DNA from: Pictodentalium vernedei
Taxonomy: Eukaryota; Mollusca; Scaphopoda; Dentaliida; Dentaliidae
Assembly (NCBI GenBank): GCA_031216915.1
Contig: CM062292.1
Location: 203,753,262-203,817,261, forward strand
Direction: 5' to 3'
DNA: 64,000 nucleotides
The position numbers and the translations under genes were made by a program. The notes under the pieces were generated by a model. It had not been told where the DNA came from and made no database searches. It saw only the letters and a list, made by a program, of their open reading frames with translations. This document shows positions 54,855 through 64,000 of this stretch, piece by piece. How positions within the stretch are numbered: position 1 is the stretch's first letter; every line of letters begins with the position of its first letter.

Positions 54855-54925
54855 GGGATAGACTGGTTCCAGGCCATAACAACGTTGAATTCCTTACAGA
54901 ATTTGACTAGTGTCTTGAGAGCTTG
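54855..54925 (+). repeat. R5 fragment right of P5
   Basis: CCATAACAACGTTGAATTCC TTACAGAATTTGACTAG matches the R5 core. Confidence 0.65.
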
Positions 54926-56455
54926 GAACTGGCTGTGAATCCAAGCTGCTGGGAGGATCTGTCGTTTATAATAAGTCCATCTTTTGGAATTGGAAAAATT
55001 AGAAGATGAATGAGCTTTGAAGATGTCTTGTGTGATGTGATGGTTCATTATCACGAATGCTTTTAGACATTTTGCGTTTCCCTTCAGAATTTGATGAGTT
55101 TTGAAAATATGTTCCGAAAAATCGGCCAAATTAAATTTAACGATCAATACAGATATTTTACTCTCTTACGTATGGGGCGTCTGTAAATTCCCAGAACTAT
55201 TAGATTTTCTCACGAGAAACTAATTCACTCTCATATTGGGTAAAAATGAAGCGAATAATGAGATCAACTCCCAAGAGTATCACAGGTGAACAGAGATCAA
55301 AGACAGATGACAAATGTCTTTCTCTTTGGATTTTCTGAGATAATTGATCTAATTTCAGGATCATCAATGTTTGGCATAAATCCAAACTGTCGTGCGACCA
55401 TTTGAGAGGATTTGTTTTAGAAAGCAATGTTAATGAAAGCAGAGCTATGGTCACCGTATATTACGGAACTGGATGAGTGTTTTCACAACGCCGTACGCGC
55501 CGAAGTTGGCAGATTCACACTTTCCCTTTAAGTCCATCGTCACAATGCTTAGACACATCACCAACTTCACCGCAACGTCAGGTTCATTACTTCATCGTGT
55601 GCTGCAAGAGTATAAATTAACGGCAAAATATGGCATAGCGTATTCCACCAAATGTTGGAAAGCTACATTATATCCGCCACTACAATTTACGATACAAATT
55701 CCAGAAAGTTACATGAAAGTTTAGAAAAATTTACTTCACAATTTATATCAATGCATGCCCCAATAATGATAATAAAAAGAACGGGAAAACAAATTACGTA
55801 CTTATCGCACTCTTGAAGAATGATATACGCTTTGAGCCCTATTCAGCTTGTTCAAAAACAAGGAGGCACGAAGTGCGTTTACAAGGTTACGGATTAGTTA
55901 GCATAACGTGGCAATTGAAAAAGATTCACACAACCGCCTGTTCCTGTAGAATAAGGATTTACAACGCGTCTAATGTTTGTACAGACTTCGACGAGAAAAA
56001 GTGATGCATTTTGCCATGGCCTATACAAACACCAGAAGGGAGTTGTTTGCTGTAATTAACAGAGATAAAGCGAACTTTTCAAATGCATGTAAACAGCATT
56101 AATTTGAATTCATCACGAAAAATAATACCCTCTCATTGTACCACTGCATCTGCAACCTGGTCATGGTGTTGTTCGGGAAGAGAGAAACCTTAATTGCCAA
56201 ATCACACGTTAAGTAATCAGATCTGTGATTTGCACTGTGTCTACTGATATAATTTTCTTTGTTTTTTAATGTGTTTCATTGATTTATTAAAATATTGATT
56301 ACTTCTTTTGTTAGTATGTGCAATCTGCATCTCTGTTGGTATTATTATTGCTTGAATGAACTATTCTATTATATCATATGACTCGTCCGTTTTGTTCTCT
56401 TTAAAACATTTGATATTTTGTTTTTATATTGATCAGTGATAAATAAAGCCTTCCG
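54926..56455. other. 1.5 kb without recognisable feature
   Basis: Short frames on both strands (longest 98 codons) without known motifs. Confidence 0.45.
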
Positions 56456-56457
56456 TC

Positions 56458-56640
56458 AATTTCATTGGTCAGTTTCAAAACTAGACAATTTGATTGGTTG
56501 AACAAAATACAACTGGGCCACATTTTTATAATTTGCATAATTAGAGTTGGGAGCTTTCATTGGTCAATTTCAAAACTGAACAATTTGATTGGCTAAACAA
56601 AATACAACTGGGTGACAATTGCATAATTTCAGTAGGGAGA
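56458..56640 (+). repeat. 95-bp tandem duplication
   Basis: TTCATTGGTCAGTTTCAAAAC at 56461 and TTCATTGGTCAATTTCAAAAC at 56556, each followed by CAATTTGATTGGNTNAACAAA. Confidence 0.88.
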
Positions 56641-56690
56641 ATTTACGTTATCTGTCCTATTCAGAGTTGGTTATATTGTATTAATATTTT

Positions 56691-56902
56691 ACCTACAAGA
56701 AAAACGCCATTTATTTTTTTTATATATTTTCACTTTTTGCTTCCAAAACATAGGTTATGAACCCTCATTGGAACGAGCTCGACGAGCTCGTTTCAATGAG
56801 GGTTCATAACCTATGTTTTGGTAGCAAAAAATGAAATTTTTTAGTTATACGAGGATGTTTTTTCCAAGTGCCGTCTGCAACTCAAGTTAGGTGATCGGTT
56901 AA
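56691..56902 (-). mobile_element. P1 MITE with copy-specific arm variants
   Basis: Arms carry GCTTCCAAAACATAGGTTAT and GAACCCTC instead of the family GTCTCAAAAACATAGG and GACCCCTC, and the opposite arm carries the matching changes. Confidence 0.88.
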
Positions 56903-57164
56903 AAAGTTATACTAAGTGGCTAATTTGTGCGTGTGTGTGTCATATGATACAGAGGCTCACCAAAGCGGAAAATTCTTAGACTCGTTTCATAAATATTATA
57001 TGAGGAAAACATTCATTCCATATCCTCTATATATTCACAAACACCTATGGAAAATAAGTTCTACCCAGCGGAAATCTCGCACAATTTCCCATTGATTAGC
57101 GCATCGGGCGTGTGTTTGAATGGTTGTGAGTGTGGGTCTGCCTAACGTCAGTTGCGTTGTACAT

Positions 57165-57310
57165 AAACCTAACATGACTAGAACACGACATTTGGACAAA
57201 CATTTTTTGAATAACTACAATTTTAATTTTTTGGCCTCAAATCTTAGATCGCTCCTATAATGTTCATAAGCTATATTTTGGAGGTAAAGATGGAAAACAA
57301 AAGGTAAAAT
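57165..57310 (+). mobile_element. decayed P1 relative
   Basis: CCTAACATGACTAGAACACG, TTTTTTGAATAACTACAATT and CATAAGCTATATTTTGGAGG keep the P1 order but no termini. Confidence 0.5.
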
Positions 57311-57319
57311 GTGAAAGGC

Positions 57320-57605
57320 AATATGCGGATATCCTTTATCCCGGCTCTATCATCATACCAGAGTACTTCTAAATTCAACAAACCGATGCTAGAGTTATAA
57401 TGCAAAACGGTCTTACGTAAAGTTTTCTAAGTCTAATAAGGACCATAACTCTAGTAAGAAAGCGTAGACAAAACCCGATATATGTGGATATCCTTTTCCA
57501 CATGACGGACTCTCACCACACCGATGTACATCAAAGTCCGACAACCGGTACTCAAGTTATAAACGAAGTGTTCGCGCGGACGTATGGAGGTACGGAGGGA
57601 GATCT
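57320..57605 (+). repeat. ~155-bp tandem repeat, two units
   Basis: GCGGATATCCTTTATCCCGG ... CCGATGCTAGAGTTATAATG is followed by GTGGATATCCTTTTCCACAT ... CCGGTACTCAAGTTATAAAC. AAGGACCATAACTCTAGTAA lies between. Confidence 0.72.
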
Positions 57606-57942
57606 CGACTATTTGCACACCGAAACCTCCTTCAGAGGTTGGGCCATAATAACATAGGAGGTCGGGCGATCGTATGGGAAGAGCAAATCGGGATAGAAGG
57701 AATTTGTTTTCAGGTGTGAAGTGTTGGAACTACAAGTCTCAAAACGCACACTGATATCTGCAATATCATTTCAACTTCACTGTCGGGAGGCAACGGATAC
57801 CATACTTATTTTAAAGTTTGTTTTCAAACCATCATACATCCCTGCCTTATCTCACCATGTCGACTTTCGATGGGTTATCTTCCCTGAAATTATTGGACGG
57901 ACAAGGAAGGTTCAATTAAGAAACATAATTCTTGAGATTATT

Positions 57943-58095
57943 ATTATCCCTGATGGTGGTGGGCGTGAGATAGGGAAATCTCACCCGAGGGTTAGATATA
58001 TGGCAGAGACACGAGGCTTGCCGAGTGTCTGGACCAAATATCTTGTTCCCTCGGGTGAGATTTCCCCATCTCACCCCACCCCCATCAGAGATAAT
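57943..58095. repeat. 153-bp foldback
   Basis: ATTATCCCTGATGGTGGTGG and AAATCTCACCCGAGGG pair with CCCTCGGGTGAGATTTCCCC and CCACCCCCATCAGAGATAAT. The 159-codon frame across it is not a gene. Confidence 0.85.
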
Positions 58096-58179
58096 TTTTT
58101 CTCCCCGCCAAAGCACTCTGACGTCATCAAAAGTAACCCAGGGGCACGTACAGCTATATCGAACAATTTTGTTGTCCAT

Positions 58180-58431
58180 TTAACCCTTTACCTAACCTGA
58201 AAAGCAGACGACACTTGCAAAAATAATTCTTGAATAACTAATTTTTTTCATTTTTTGTCTCAAAAACATAGGTTATGACCCCTCGTTGGAACGAGCTCGA
58301 CGAGCTCGTTCCAACGAGGGGCCATAACCTATGTTTTTGAGACAAAAAATGAAAAAAATAATGAAAATTAATTGGCGATTTTTGAGAATAGCGCTGGCCG
58401 GTTTTGGCCGTTACGTTAGGTAAAGGGTTAA
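58180..58431 (+). mobile_element. P1 palindromic MITE
   Basis: Complete copy with intact TTAA on both sides and almost perfect arms. Confidence 0.95.
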
Positions 58432-58727
58432 AAAAACGATTTGCTTATCGGAAAGAGCGAACAAAAGTTCTGCATATATCATAGGTATATACCACGAATT
58501 TAAATCACAACGCCGGCAAGACAGGGATTAAAGATTTTTAGCGAAATGAACATTGATACATTCCGATGACGTCAATCGGGTGCGTGCATCAATCGATGAA
58601 TGCACACGTAATTATAGGAATTAAGTTAAGAAATTGAACAAACTGTATTCAGTATACTGTTATTATTAACATCAATTACAACAAACAACAATATTTTGAA
58701 CACCAACGTAACAAAAAAAAAAAAAAT

Positions 58728-58783
58728 AATCACGTGGGCCATGTGAGATAGATATCTATCCCACATGGCCTTATCACGTGAGA
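58728..58783. repeat. 56-bp palindrome
   Basis: ATCACGTGGGCCATGTGAGATAG mirrors CTATCCCACATGGCCTTATCACGTGA with one extra T. Confidence 0.85.
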
Positions 58784-58854
58784 TCGGTCACGATTAGCCA
58801 TTGTGCATAAGTATGTGACCTTAAACACCAATAAATAAATAAATCACATGAGAT
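58773..58854 (+). mobile_element. SINE 3'-tail-only insertion with target duplication
   Basis: Only the last ~58 bp of a SINE (CACGATTAGCCATTGTGCAT, TGACCTTAAACACCAATAAA) lies between ATCACGTGAGAT (58773-58784) and ATCACATGAGAT (58843-58854). Confidence 0.8.
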
Positions 58855-58937
58855 ACGCATATCGTGCACAGGAAGTGGGAAGAGAAACACCTGTGAAATC
58901 AGTAGAAAATATAGCAAAGTTTCCTTTTGTTACTTTT

Positions 58938-58990
58938 AATAAAAGAAAACAACATACAGCCTCGAAGCTGTCTGTTGTTTTCGTTTATTA
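58938..58990. repeat. 53-bp hairpin at LINE 5' junction
   Basis: TAATAAAAGAAAACAACATACAGC pairs with GCTGTCTGTTGTTTTCGTTTATTA around CTCGAA. Confidence 0.85.
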
Positions 58991-58994
58991 ACTT

Positions 58995-59510
58995 GTTCAT
59001 AACTGTGCAGCAAGAATTATCACCAGGCAACGGAAATCATGTCACATCACTCCCCTCCTCTCTCATCTACACTGGTTGTTAGTTGAAGAGAGGATCGAGT
59101 ATAAGATGCTCTTACTGACGTTCAAAGCCCTGAATGGTCTGGCTCCTGATTATCTGGGCAGTTTGGTGCAACGATATGTACCATCTCGACTCCTCCGTTC
59201 AACAGCTTCGAGCTCCCTGATATCCAAATCAGGCATCCTTGTAACGGCAGGCGATCGAGCGTTTTCCGTGGCTAGTCCCACTCTTTGGAATAGGCTGCCC
59301 GATCACTTAAAGGCACCTCAGACGATAGAAAGCTTCAAAAAGGCACTGAAAACCCACCTTTTCTCCCACGCTTTCGGTGTTCATTAACTTTGTATCAACT
59401 TTATAATACATGTACAATACAGCAGCAGAACACTGTAAAGCCCGTGAGCGCAATTTTGTGGATTCATGGCTCTAAACTGTATTTATTAATATTATTATAT
59501 TATTATTAAA
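58995..59510 (+). pseudogene. L2/CR1-group LINE 3' end
   Basis: In frame from 59001 the protein reads NCAARIITRQRK, then HLHWLLVEERIEYKMLLLTF and KALNGLAPDYLGSL, then GDRAFSVASPTLWNRLPDHL and FKKALKTHLF before the stop at 59385-59387. This is the typical C-terminal tail of L2/CR1-group reverse transcriptases, downstream of the catalytic palm. The 3' UTR has GTAAAGCCCGTGAGCGC and ends in a TTATTATTA-type repeat near 59500, also typical. The copy is 5'-truncated at a hairpin (58938-58990). The frame is intact over 130 codons, implying a young insertion, but it cannot encode enzyme activity. Confidence 0.9.
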
Positions 59511-59549
59511 AGTTACAACAGGAAACTTCGCGTTTACGGCAAGCTACAG

Positions 59550-59857
59550 TTAAAACTAGAAGTCCTGGCATGAAATGCGCACAAAAAGTACGTCGATCTG
59601 CGCGTTAATCTACGCGTTACGACCATTGTAAAGCTATCAAATTCTGAACATATGGCCTGTGCACAAGCAATGTTTCAGCCAATGGACCTCCGGGTAACCC
59701 GGAGGTCCATTGGCAGAAACATTGCCAGTGTTTGCTATGAGTAACCAGGAGAACCTGCCGTGCTTTGGATGCCATTCGATATAGCAATTGTGTGCAATTC
59801 TTACGCGCAATTAAGCCCAGATAAGCGCACAGTTCACGACATGACTTCTAGTTTTAA
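59550..59857 (-). mobile_element. P3 MITE, complete
   Basis: TTAAAACTAGAAGTCCTGGC to GACTTCTAGTTTTAA. The centre is a perfect hairpin CCAATGGACCTCCGGGTAAC. Opposite orientation to 37637-37902 and about 40 bp longer. Confidence 0.9.
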
Positions 59858-60407
59858 CTTTAATTAGAAATTACTAACTGACAGTCACTTTGGCTCATTG
59901 TTTGGCGAATGTGTTTTTAGAGTAATTTGCACGATTTTATTCGACCCATGAAAATAAATTAGCAAATCTTATCTCCAAGACTATTATACAAATGGAAAGG
60001 ATAGTGTCTGCATAAAATGTCACGATGCGCATACTGTTGATATGATGAACAGAAAAAAGTTACAGAACATCAAATTAGTTTTACACCGAGATTGAGGCAA
60101 ACGTTCAAACTGATTGTGAAAAAATTGTGAAAAGCCAGCTTCCCTATTTTTATCCTACTCTACAGGAAAATGCCCGAGGTTTGTGAAATGATGCACGCAT
60201 CGATGCTACAACTTTGCTAACATTTCGAAATTTCAGTTTTTATATGAAATTCCTATAGCCTTAGTATTAAATTTACTGACAACGTTAGAAAATTAAGGGG
60301 AGCTACCCTTTCTGTAAATCTCTTCGAATGTAGAAAATTGTCTGCCATGAAATGTTCCATTCCTGATATGAAAATCATGCTGAAGACCAAGTACCGCGAG
60401 ACGAGTT
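59858..60407. other. no recognisable feature
   Basis: No supported gene or repeat. Confidence 0.4.
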
Positions 60408-60626
60408 TTAACTCTACGAACCCTGGTGGTATCTTCCATGTCAGTTCAATGGAATCAATTGGAAGAGTCCTTTTTCGTCATTTGGGGGTAAGCCAATTAA
60501 TATTTTGAAAATGAAAATATTGATTGTCTAACCCACACATTCACTTATCAGCTATCCTAGTTAATCAAATTATGACGTATTATGTTCCTGGGCCGGAAAA
60601 GCGGCTTCTCGGGTTCAAAGGGTTGA
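60408..60626 (+). mobile_element. P2 MITE with deleted centre
   Basis: TTAACTCTACGAACCCTGGT to GGGTTCAAAGGGTTGA. The GTGCAGCC hairpin is missing and replaced by TTTTGAAAATGAAAATATTG. Confidence 0.88.
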
Positions 60627-60807
60627 AGTCGACTAGAACTGATTCATGGGTGACAATTCGTCTATGTATTTGTGTGAGAGACGTGTAATGTAGTGTTTTT
60701 TTTTATTTTGGAACGCACTAATGCATGAGGAAAAAGTTTAATTAGTGCCAGTACTTTCAAGACAGCCGAGTCAGGTTTCGATTTCCTTGTCTCTTACTTT
60801 ATGAAAG

Positions 60808-60860
60808 GGGGGGGGGGGCAAACAAAACAAAAACACCCAACCCCAACCCCCCCCCCCCTC
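60808..60860 (+). repeat. G-run and C-run
   Basis: A G-run (~60808-60818) and a C-run (~60847-60860) 30 bp apart could pair with each other. Confidence 0.8.
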
Positions 60861-61018
60861 CCCGCCACCACCACCAACAAAAAACAAGCATTCTGTAATT
60901 CTGTACGGAAGAGCTAAAAAAAACCCATTCATTTGAATTAACGCGTGAGTGGAATGTTTAACACATCAACGTATTACTGTAGTCGATGCAATAGCAACAG
61001 TTGTACACAGTTGTTTTC

Positions 61019-61287
61019 ACCCTCTGAACCCTGGTGGTATCTTTAAGGTTAGTTCAATGGCGGCTGTAGGAATAATCCATATTCATTATTGCGGGGAGAC
61101 CTACAAATATTTTCAACGAAGAGTCCCTTTTCATCATTTGGGGTTAGACCAATTAATATTTTCATCGTGCAGCCATCGGGCTGCACGTTGAAAATATTGA
61201 TTGGTCTATCCCACACATTCACTCAGCAGCCATCCTACTCAATGAAATTATGACGTATCATGTTCCTGGCCTCCCTGGTTCAAAACA
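61019..61287 (+). mobile_element. P2 MITE, rearranged
   Basis: CCTCTGAACCCTGGTGGTAT at the left, an internal duplication (CCATATTCATTATTGCGGGG and CCTTTTCATCATTTGGGGTT), the centre CATCGTGCAGCCATCGGGCTG, and a truncated right end. Confidence 0.8.
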
Positions 61288-61458
61288 TACCACCCACAGC
61301 TTAATTCAAGTTGACTATTCCAAGTGTGAGAAGTGAAGATGAAGACATGTGTGGTGGTAGATAACCAGAGCACCACGGTTTATACATGCCTGACAGTTCA
61401 AAGAGAACATCTTCCATCAAGTTTGGTTCCGCCTCTTACTGCCCTACATGCACTGGGG

Positions 61459-61571
61459 CGTGACAACCGTTACTTATTTCGAGTTCATTATTTAGTATTC
61501 GTTATCAACCGATAAAATCGGTTGATAACGAATGCCGAATAAGGAACTGGGATTAAGTAACGGTTGTCACG
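61459..61571. repeat. 113-bp foldback
   Basis: CGTGACAACCGTTACTTA with mirror at the ends and ATTCGTTATCAACCGAT/ATCGGTTGATAACGAAT at the centre. Confidence 0.87.
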
Positions 61572-62269
61572 TCTGTCAGCACTGACCCTTATTGTGGACG
61601 TTCAGCACCAATTTTATTGCAATATTAATGTAAAAAAATGGAAATAAATGATATGGACAACCTTTCAAAAAACTTCTTGACTGAAGCCTCTCACAGGCTG
61701 CTCCTCTCCCCGGTACAACAGTTCTGCAACACCAACAAACTTGATTTGAATATAATGTAGTACTTTACTGGCGTGACAGACGGCACAAATCTCTGTTGTT
61801 GTGTGTTGTTCCCCAATGTAAACAGGAAAGAAAGAGTCAATCGTCAGTTTATCTCGATTGTCGGTATATTGGCAAACAAACAAATGTAATTTGTTCCTGC
61901 AAATGCCTTTACGTGCTGGTGACTCTATGTCTTACGGACAGTCGCTTTTACACCCCCGTCCAGACCTTTTGAATATGATCAGCCTAATGAAGTGAGAAAT
62001 TCTGGTGAATGGAAGCATCGTGTAAATGGAAAAAAAGTATCTGAAGGTTTAGTGGCGTGTTCGACACAAGAGAGTATTGATTATAGAACACTCAACAGAA
62101 GAATGTTTAATATTCAGACTCTTTTGAGAGAAATATCTTCGGCTCAGGTTAATTGTCTGTAACATCCTGTTCAATAACAAAATAAGACAACAGACAGGAG
62201 TGAGCTGTGAAAAGAAAATGCCCTCCCTGGCACTGTGTACTATATCTTCCGGAGGTGTCAGGGGCGGAG
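61572..62269. other. no recognisable feature
   Basis: No supported gene or repeat. Confidence 0.4.
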
Positions 62270-62400
62270 GGGCGCAGACGATATCAAAATTTATTATTTT
62301 AAATATCATTCTTTTAAAAAAATTCTTCAAAAAAGTTCAATAAAACCAGATCATGGGACACCCTTATTGGAAAGAGTTCCAGTGAGGTCACATGTTATCC
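62270..62400 (+). mobile_element. P1-variant fragment
   Basis: CGCAGACGATATCAAAATTT and TATTATTTTAAATATCATTC match the left half of 38913-39068 almost base for base; the right arm is degraded. Confidence 0.7.
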
Positions 62401-62560
62401 TATTTAGGACCGCCATACCATGGTACCGAGAGGCTTCCCGGTACCGAGGGGGTACCCCGGGATAAGTTCTAATGAACTAGAGTAGTTTTCCCTTAGGATT
62501 TCCCCCAGAATCCTTTTTAGGGCCGTCATACCATGGCTTATAATAGTAGCACATAGTGCT
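62400..62560 (+). repeat. 114-bp imperfect duplication
   Basis: TTTAGGACCGCCATACCATGG at 62402 and TTTTAGGGCCGTCATACCATGG at 62516. Confidence 0.6.
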
Positions 62561-62639
62561 ATAGAACTAAAGGGTCCTTTTGTTATATTAGTATACCAAC
62601 TGATAGACAACCCCCATGAAATCCTATATCATTCCCAAT

Positions 62640-62770
62640 GCCAAGAATCTATCGAGTGGTTACTGATAAGTCATTGCTCGAACGACTCGAATCCCACCGA
62701 GCAAATAAGCCATAGAGTATTTACTCGAACAAGTGACTCGCACATACGACTCTTAGCCTCATTTCGGTAT
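62640..62770 (-). repeat. R4 dispersed repeat, copy 2
   Basis: The reverse complement has GATTCGAGTCGTTCGAGCAA and GGCTTATTTGCTCGGTG, matching 36620-36800. Confidence 0.78.
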
Positions 62771-63190
62771 TTGAGAATACCTGTGACCTGGTATTGTATC
62801 ATTAAAGGATACCTATCGAGGATACCTTTTGGAGAATCCCTTTTTTGTCGTATGAGGCCATGAGGTCCATTAGAAAATCCCTCAATGAGGTCTAATTTAC
62901 TATCCCTCTTAACATTATTTCGTCTGAGGCCATGTGGTCCATGACAAAATTCCCCATTAAGGCCTAATTTACTATCCCTCTTAGCCTCATTTCGGTATTT
63001 GAGGATACCTATTGCCTGGTATTGTATTATTCGAGAATACCTATCGATGATACCTTTTGGAGAATCTCTTTTTTGTCGTATGAGGGCCATGAGAAATCCC
63101 TCAATGAGGTCTATTCTATTATCCCTCTTAGCCTCATTTCTTTTTGGGCCATGAGGGTAATGCCCCAGTTCGGTATTTAAGGATATCTAT
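62750..63190 (+). repeat. complex tandem array, unit ~230 bp with shorter sub-repeats
   Basis: TTAGCCTCATTTCGGTATTT occurs near 62755 and 62983 (and a variant at 63128). GATACCTTTTGGAGAATC occurs at 62830 and 63050. TTTACTATCCCTCTTA recurs three times. Confidence 0.82.
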
Positions 63191-64000
63191 GATCCAGCTC
63201 CTATACAGCTCCAATCTCCTTTATGGCTCATATACAGTTCCTACACAGGTAGTCTTACCAACGGCTTCCATCTTATCTCCAAAGTTCCAAGGTTCTACTG
63301 GTCTGTGGTCTATCTATCCTATCATTAGCTTCTACAACAGTCTTAAGCCATTGCGGCCTTGTACCAGTGATATTGGCTATACTATCATCCATTAATATTG
63401 ACTTTTAACACTACTTCATAGCTATACCTATATCAGTCTCGACTATAACATCGATCAAGGTTGAATCTGATTGCTTCATTTCCCACGTATACATATAAAC
63501 GGGCTAGATAAGGCATTCTGTAATTGAGTTTCTTATCCGACTCCGTAAAATTTGGATTCCTTGATTTGACATCAACACACGAGGGTATTCCCCTTTCCTA
63601 TCGGAAGAATTTAGTTTAAGTGGTTGTGGTTCAAACGTTCGTTAACTTCAAAGTGTTAACACTGGATTATAGTTAGGGGTTATAGTTAAAAGAAATACAA
63701 GTATTAGTCAAATGTGAGAACGTTTGTTCAAGTTATTGCGCTGCGCTAACACTGCGAGGACACCCACCTGCCCGCTCGATGCATAACGACCGCCGCTAAA
63801 CCATAGGTTTAAACCATTCATCACAATAACATATAATGTCCAAAGTAAAAGACACAGCATAATTCATGTATTCTAAAACTTAGTTAATAACGTACGTAAC
63901 TGACACTGCTAAGCTGCTTCATTGACGTGGTGTACTCTGGCGAGAGGCGAAAGACCAACATTGTTGTTTGCCTGCATTTAGTCTTGCTTTGGAAATGCTA
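63191..64000. other. no recognisable feature
   Basis: No supported gene or repeat up to the window edge. Confidence 0.4.

Noticed and set aside
57943..58095. Rho-independent-type terminators at the many hairpins
   Set aside because: The window is eukaryotic; hairpins are parts of repeats and are not placed after genes.
57721..58200. 159-codon plus-strand open frame
   Set aside because: It runs through a 153-bp foldback and into the left end of a P1 MITE; the translation mirrors those repeats and has no protein signature.

Overview
This window looks like non-coding, repeat-rich DNA from a metazoan genome, most likely a marine invertebrate or basal deuterostome. It is AT-rich and has no operon-like gene packing. 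It carries SINEs with tRNA or 5S rRNA heads, LINE 3' ends of L2/CR1 type and of a second clade, a Tc1-like transposase, many TTAA-flanked MITEs and many microsatellites. The species cannot be fixed from sequence alone. I recognised no intact host gene. Every protein-level match I trust belongs to a broken transposable element. A few unexplained open frames (near 15.1, 26.7, 30.1, 30.5 and 35.0 kb) are described with low confidence.

Layout: 0-10 kb holds a ~160-bp tandem array (1.1-1.8 kb), several palindromes, a 5S-headed SINE, a 1.3-kb element bounded by inverted arrays of a GGACAAAATGCC motif (5.4-6.8 kb), a tRNA-headed SINE with a clear target-site duplication, and a 600-bp repeat that recurs at 50 kb. 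10-20 kb holds MITEs, a broken reverse transcriptase interrupted by a MITE, a 2.3-kb element bounded by inverted arrays of GGAGAAAAGCCC with a 10-bp target duplication and a Tc1-like element nested inside it, and a LINE 3' portion (18.8-19.8 kb). 20-40 kb holds more SINEs, a tandem segmental duplication (22.8-24.5 kb) whose second copy gained two insertions, a third motif-array element (33.2-33.6 kb) containing a second copy of the 18.8-kb LINE tail, and several ~300-600-bp foldback repeats. 40-64 kb holds foldbacks, MITEs, tandem arrays of ~167, ~90 and ~95 bp, a split duplication around 48.6-50.6 kb, an L2/CR1 LINE 3' end (59 kb), and a complex tandem array near the right edge.

The parts behave as parasites on one another rather than as a pathway. 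At least three TTAA-targeting MITE families, by termini compatible with piggyBac-type mobilisation, insert into each other and into LINE debris. SINEs with different Pol III heads share one body and 3' tail. Three element families share one terminal design: 12-14-bp motifs repeated every ~15-16 bp in inverted orientation. The least ordinary signals are that terminal design, the copy-specific matching variants in both arms of the palindromic MITEs, and the modular 5S/tRNA SINE heads.
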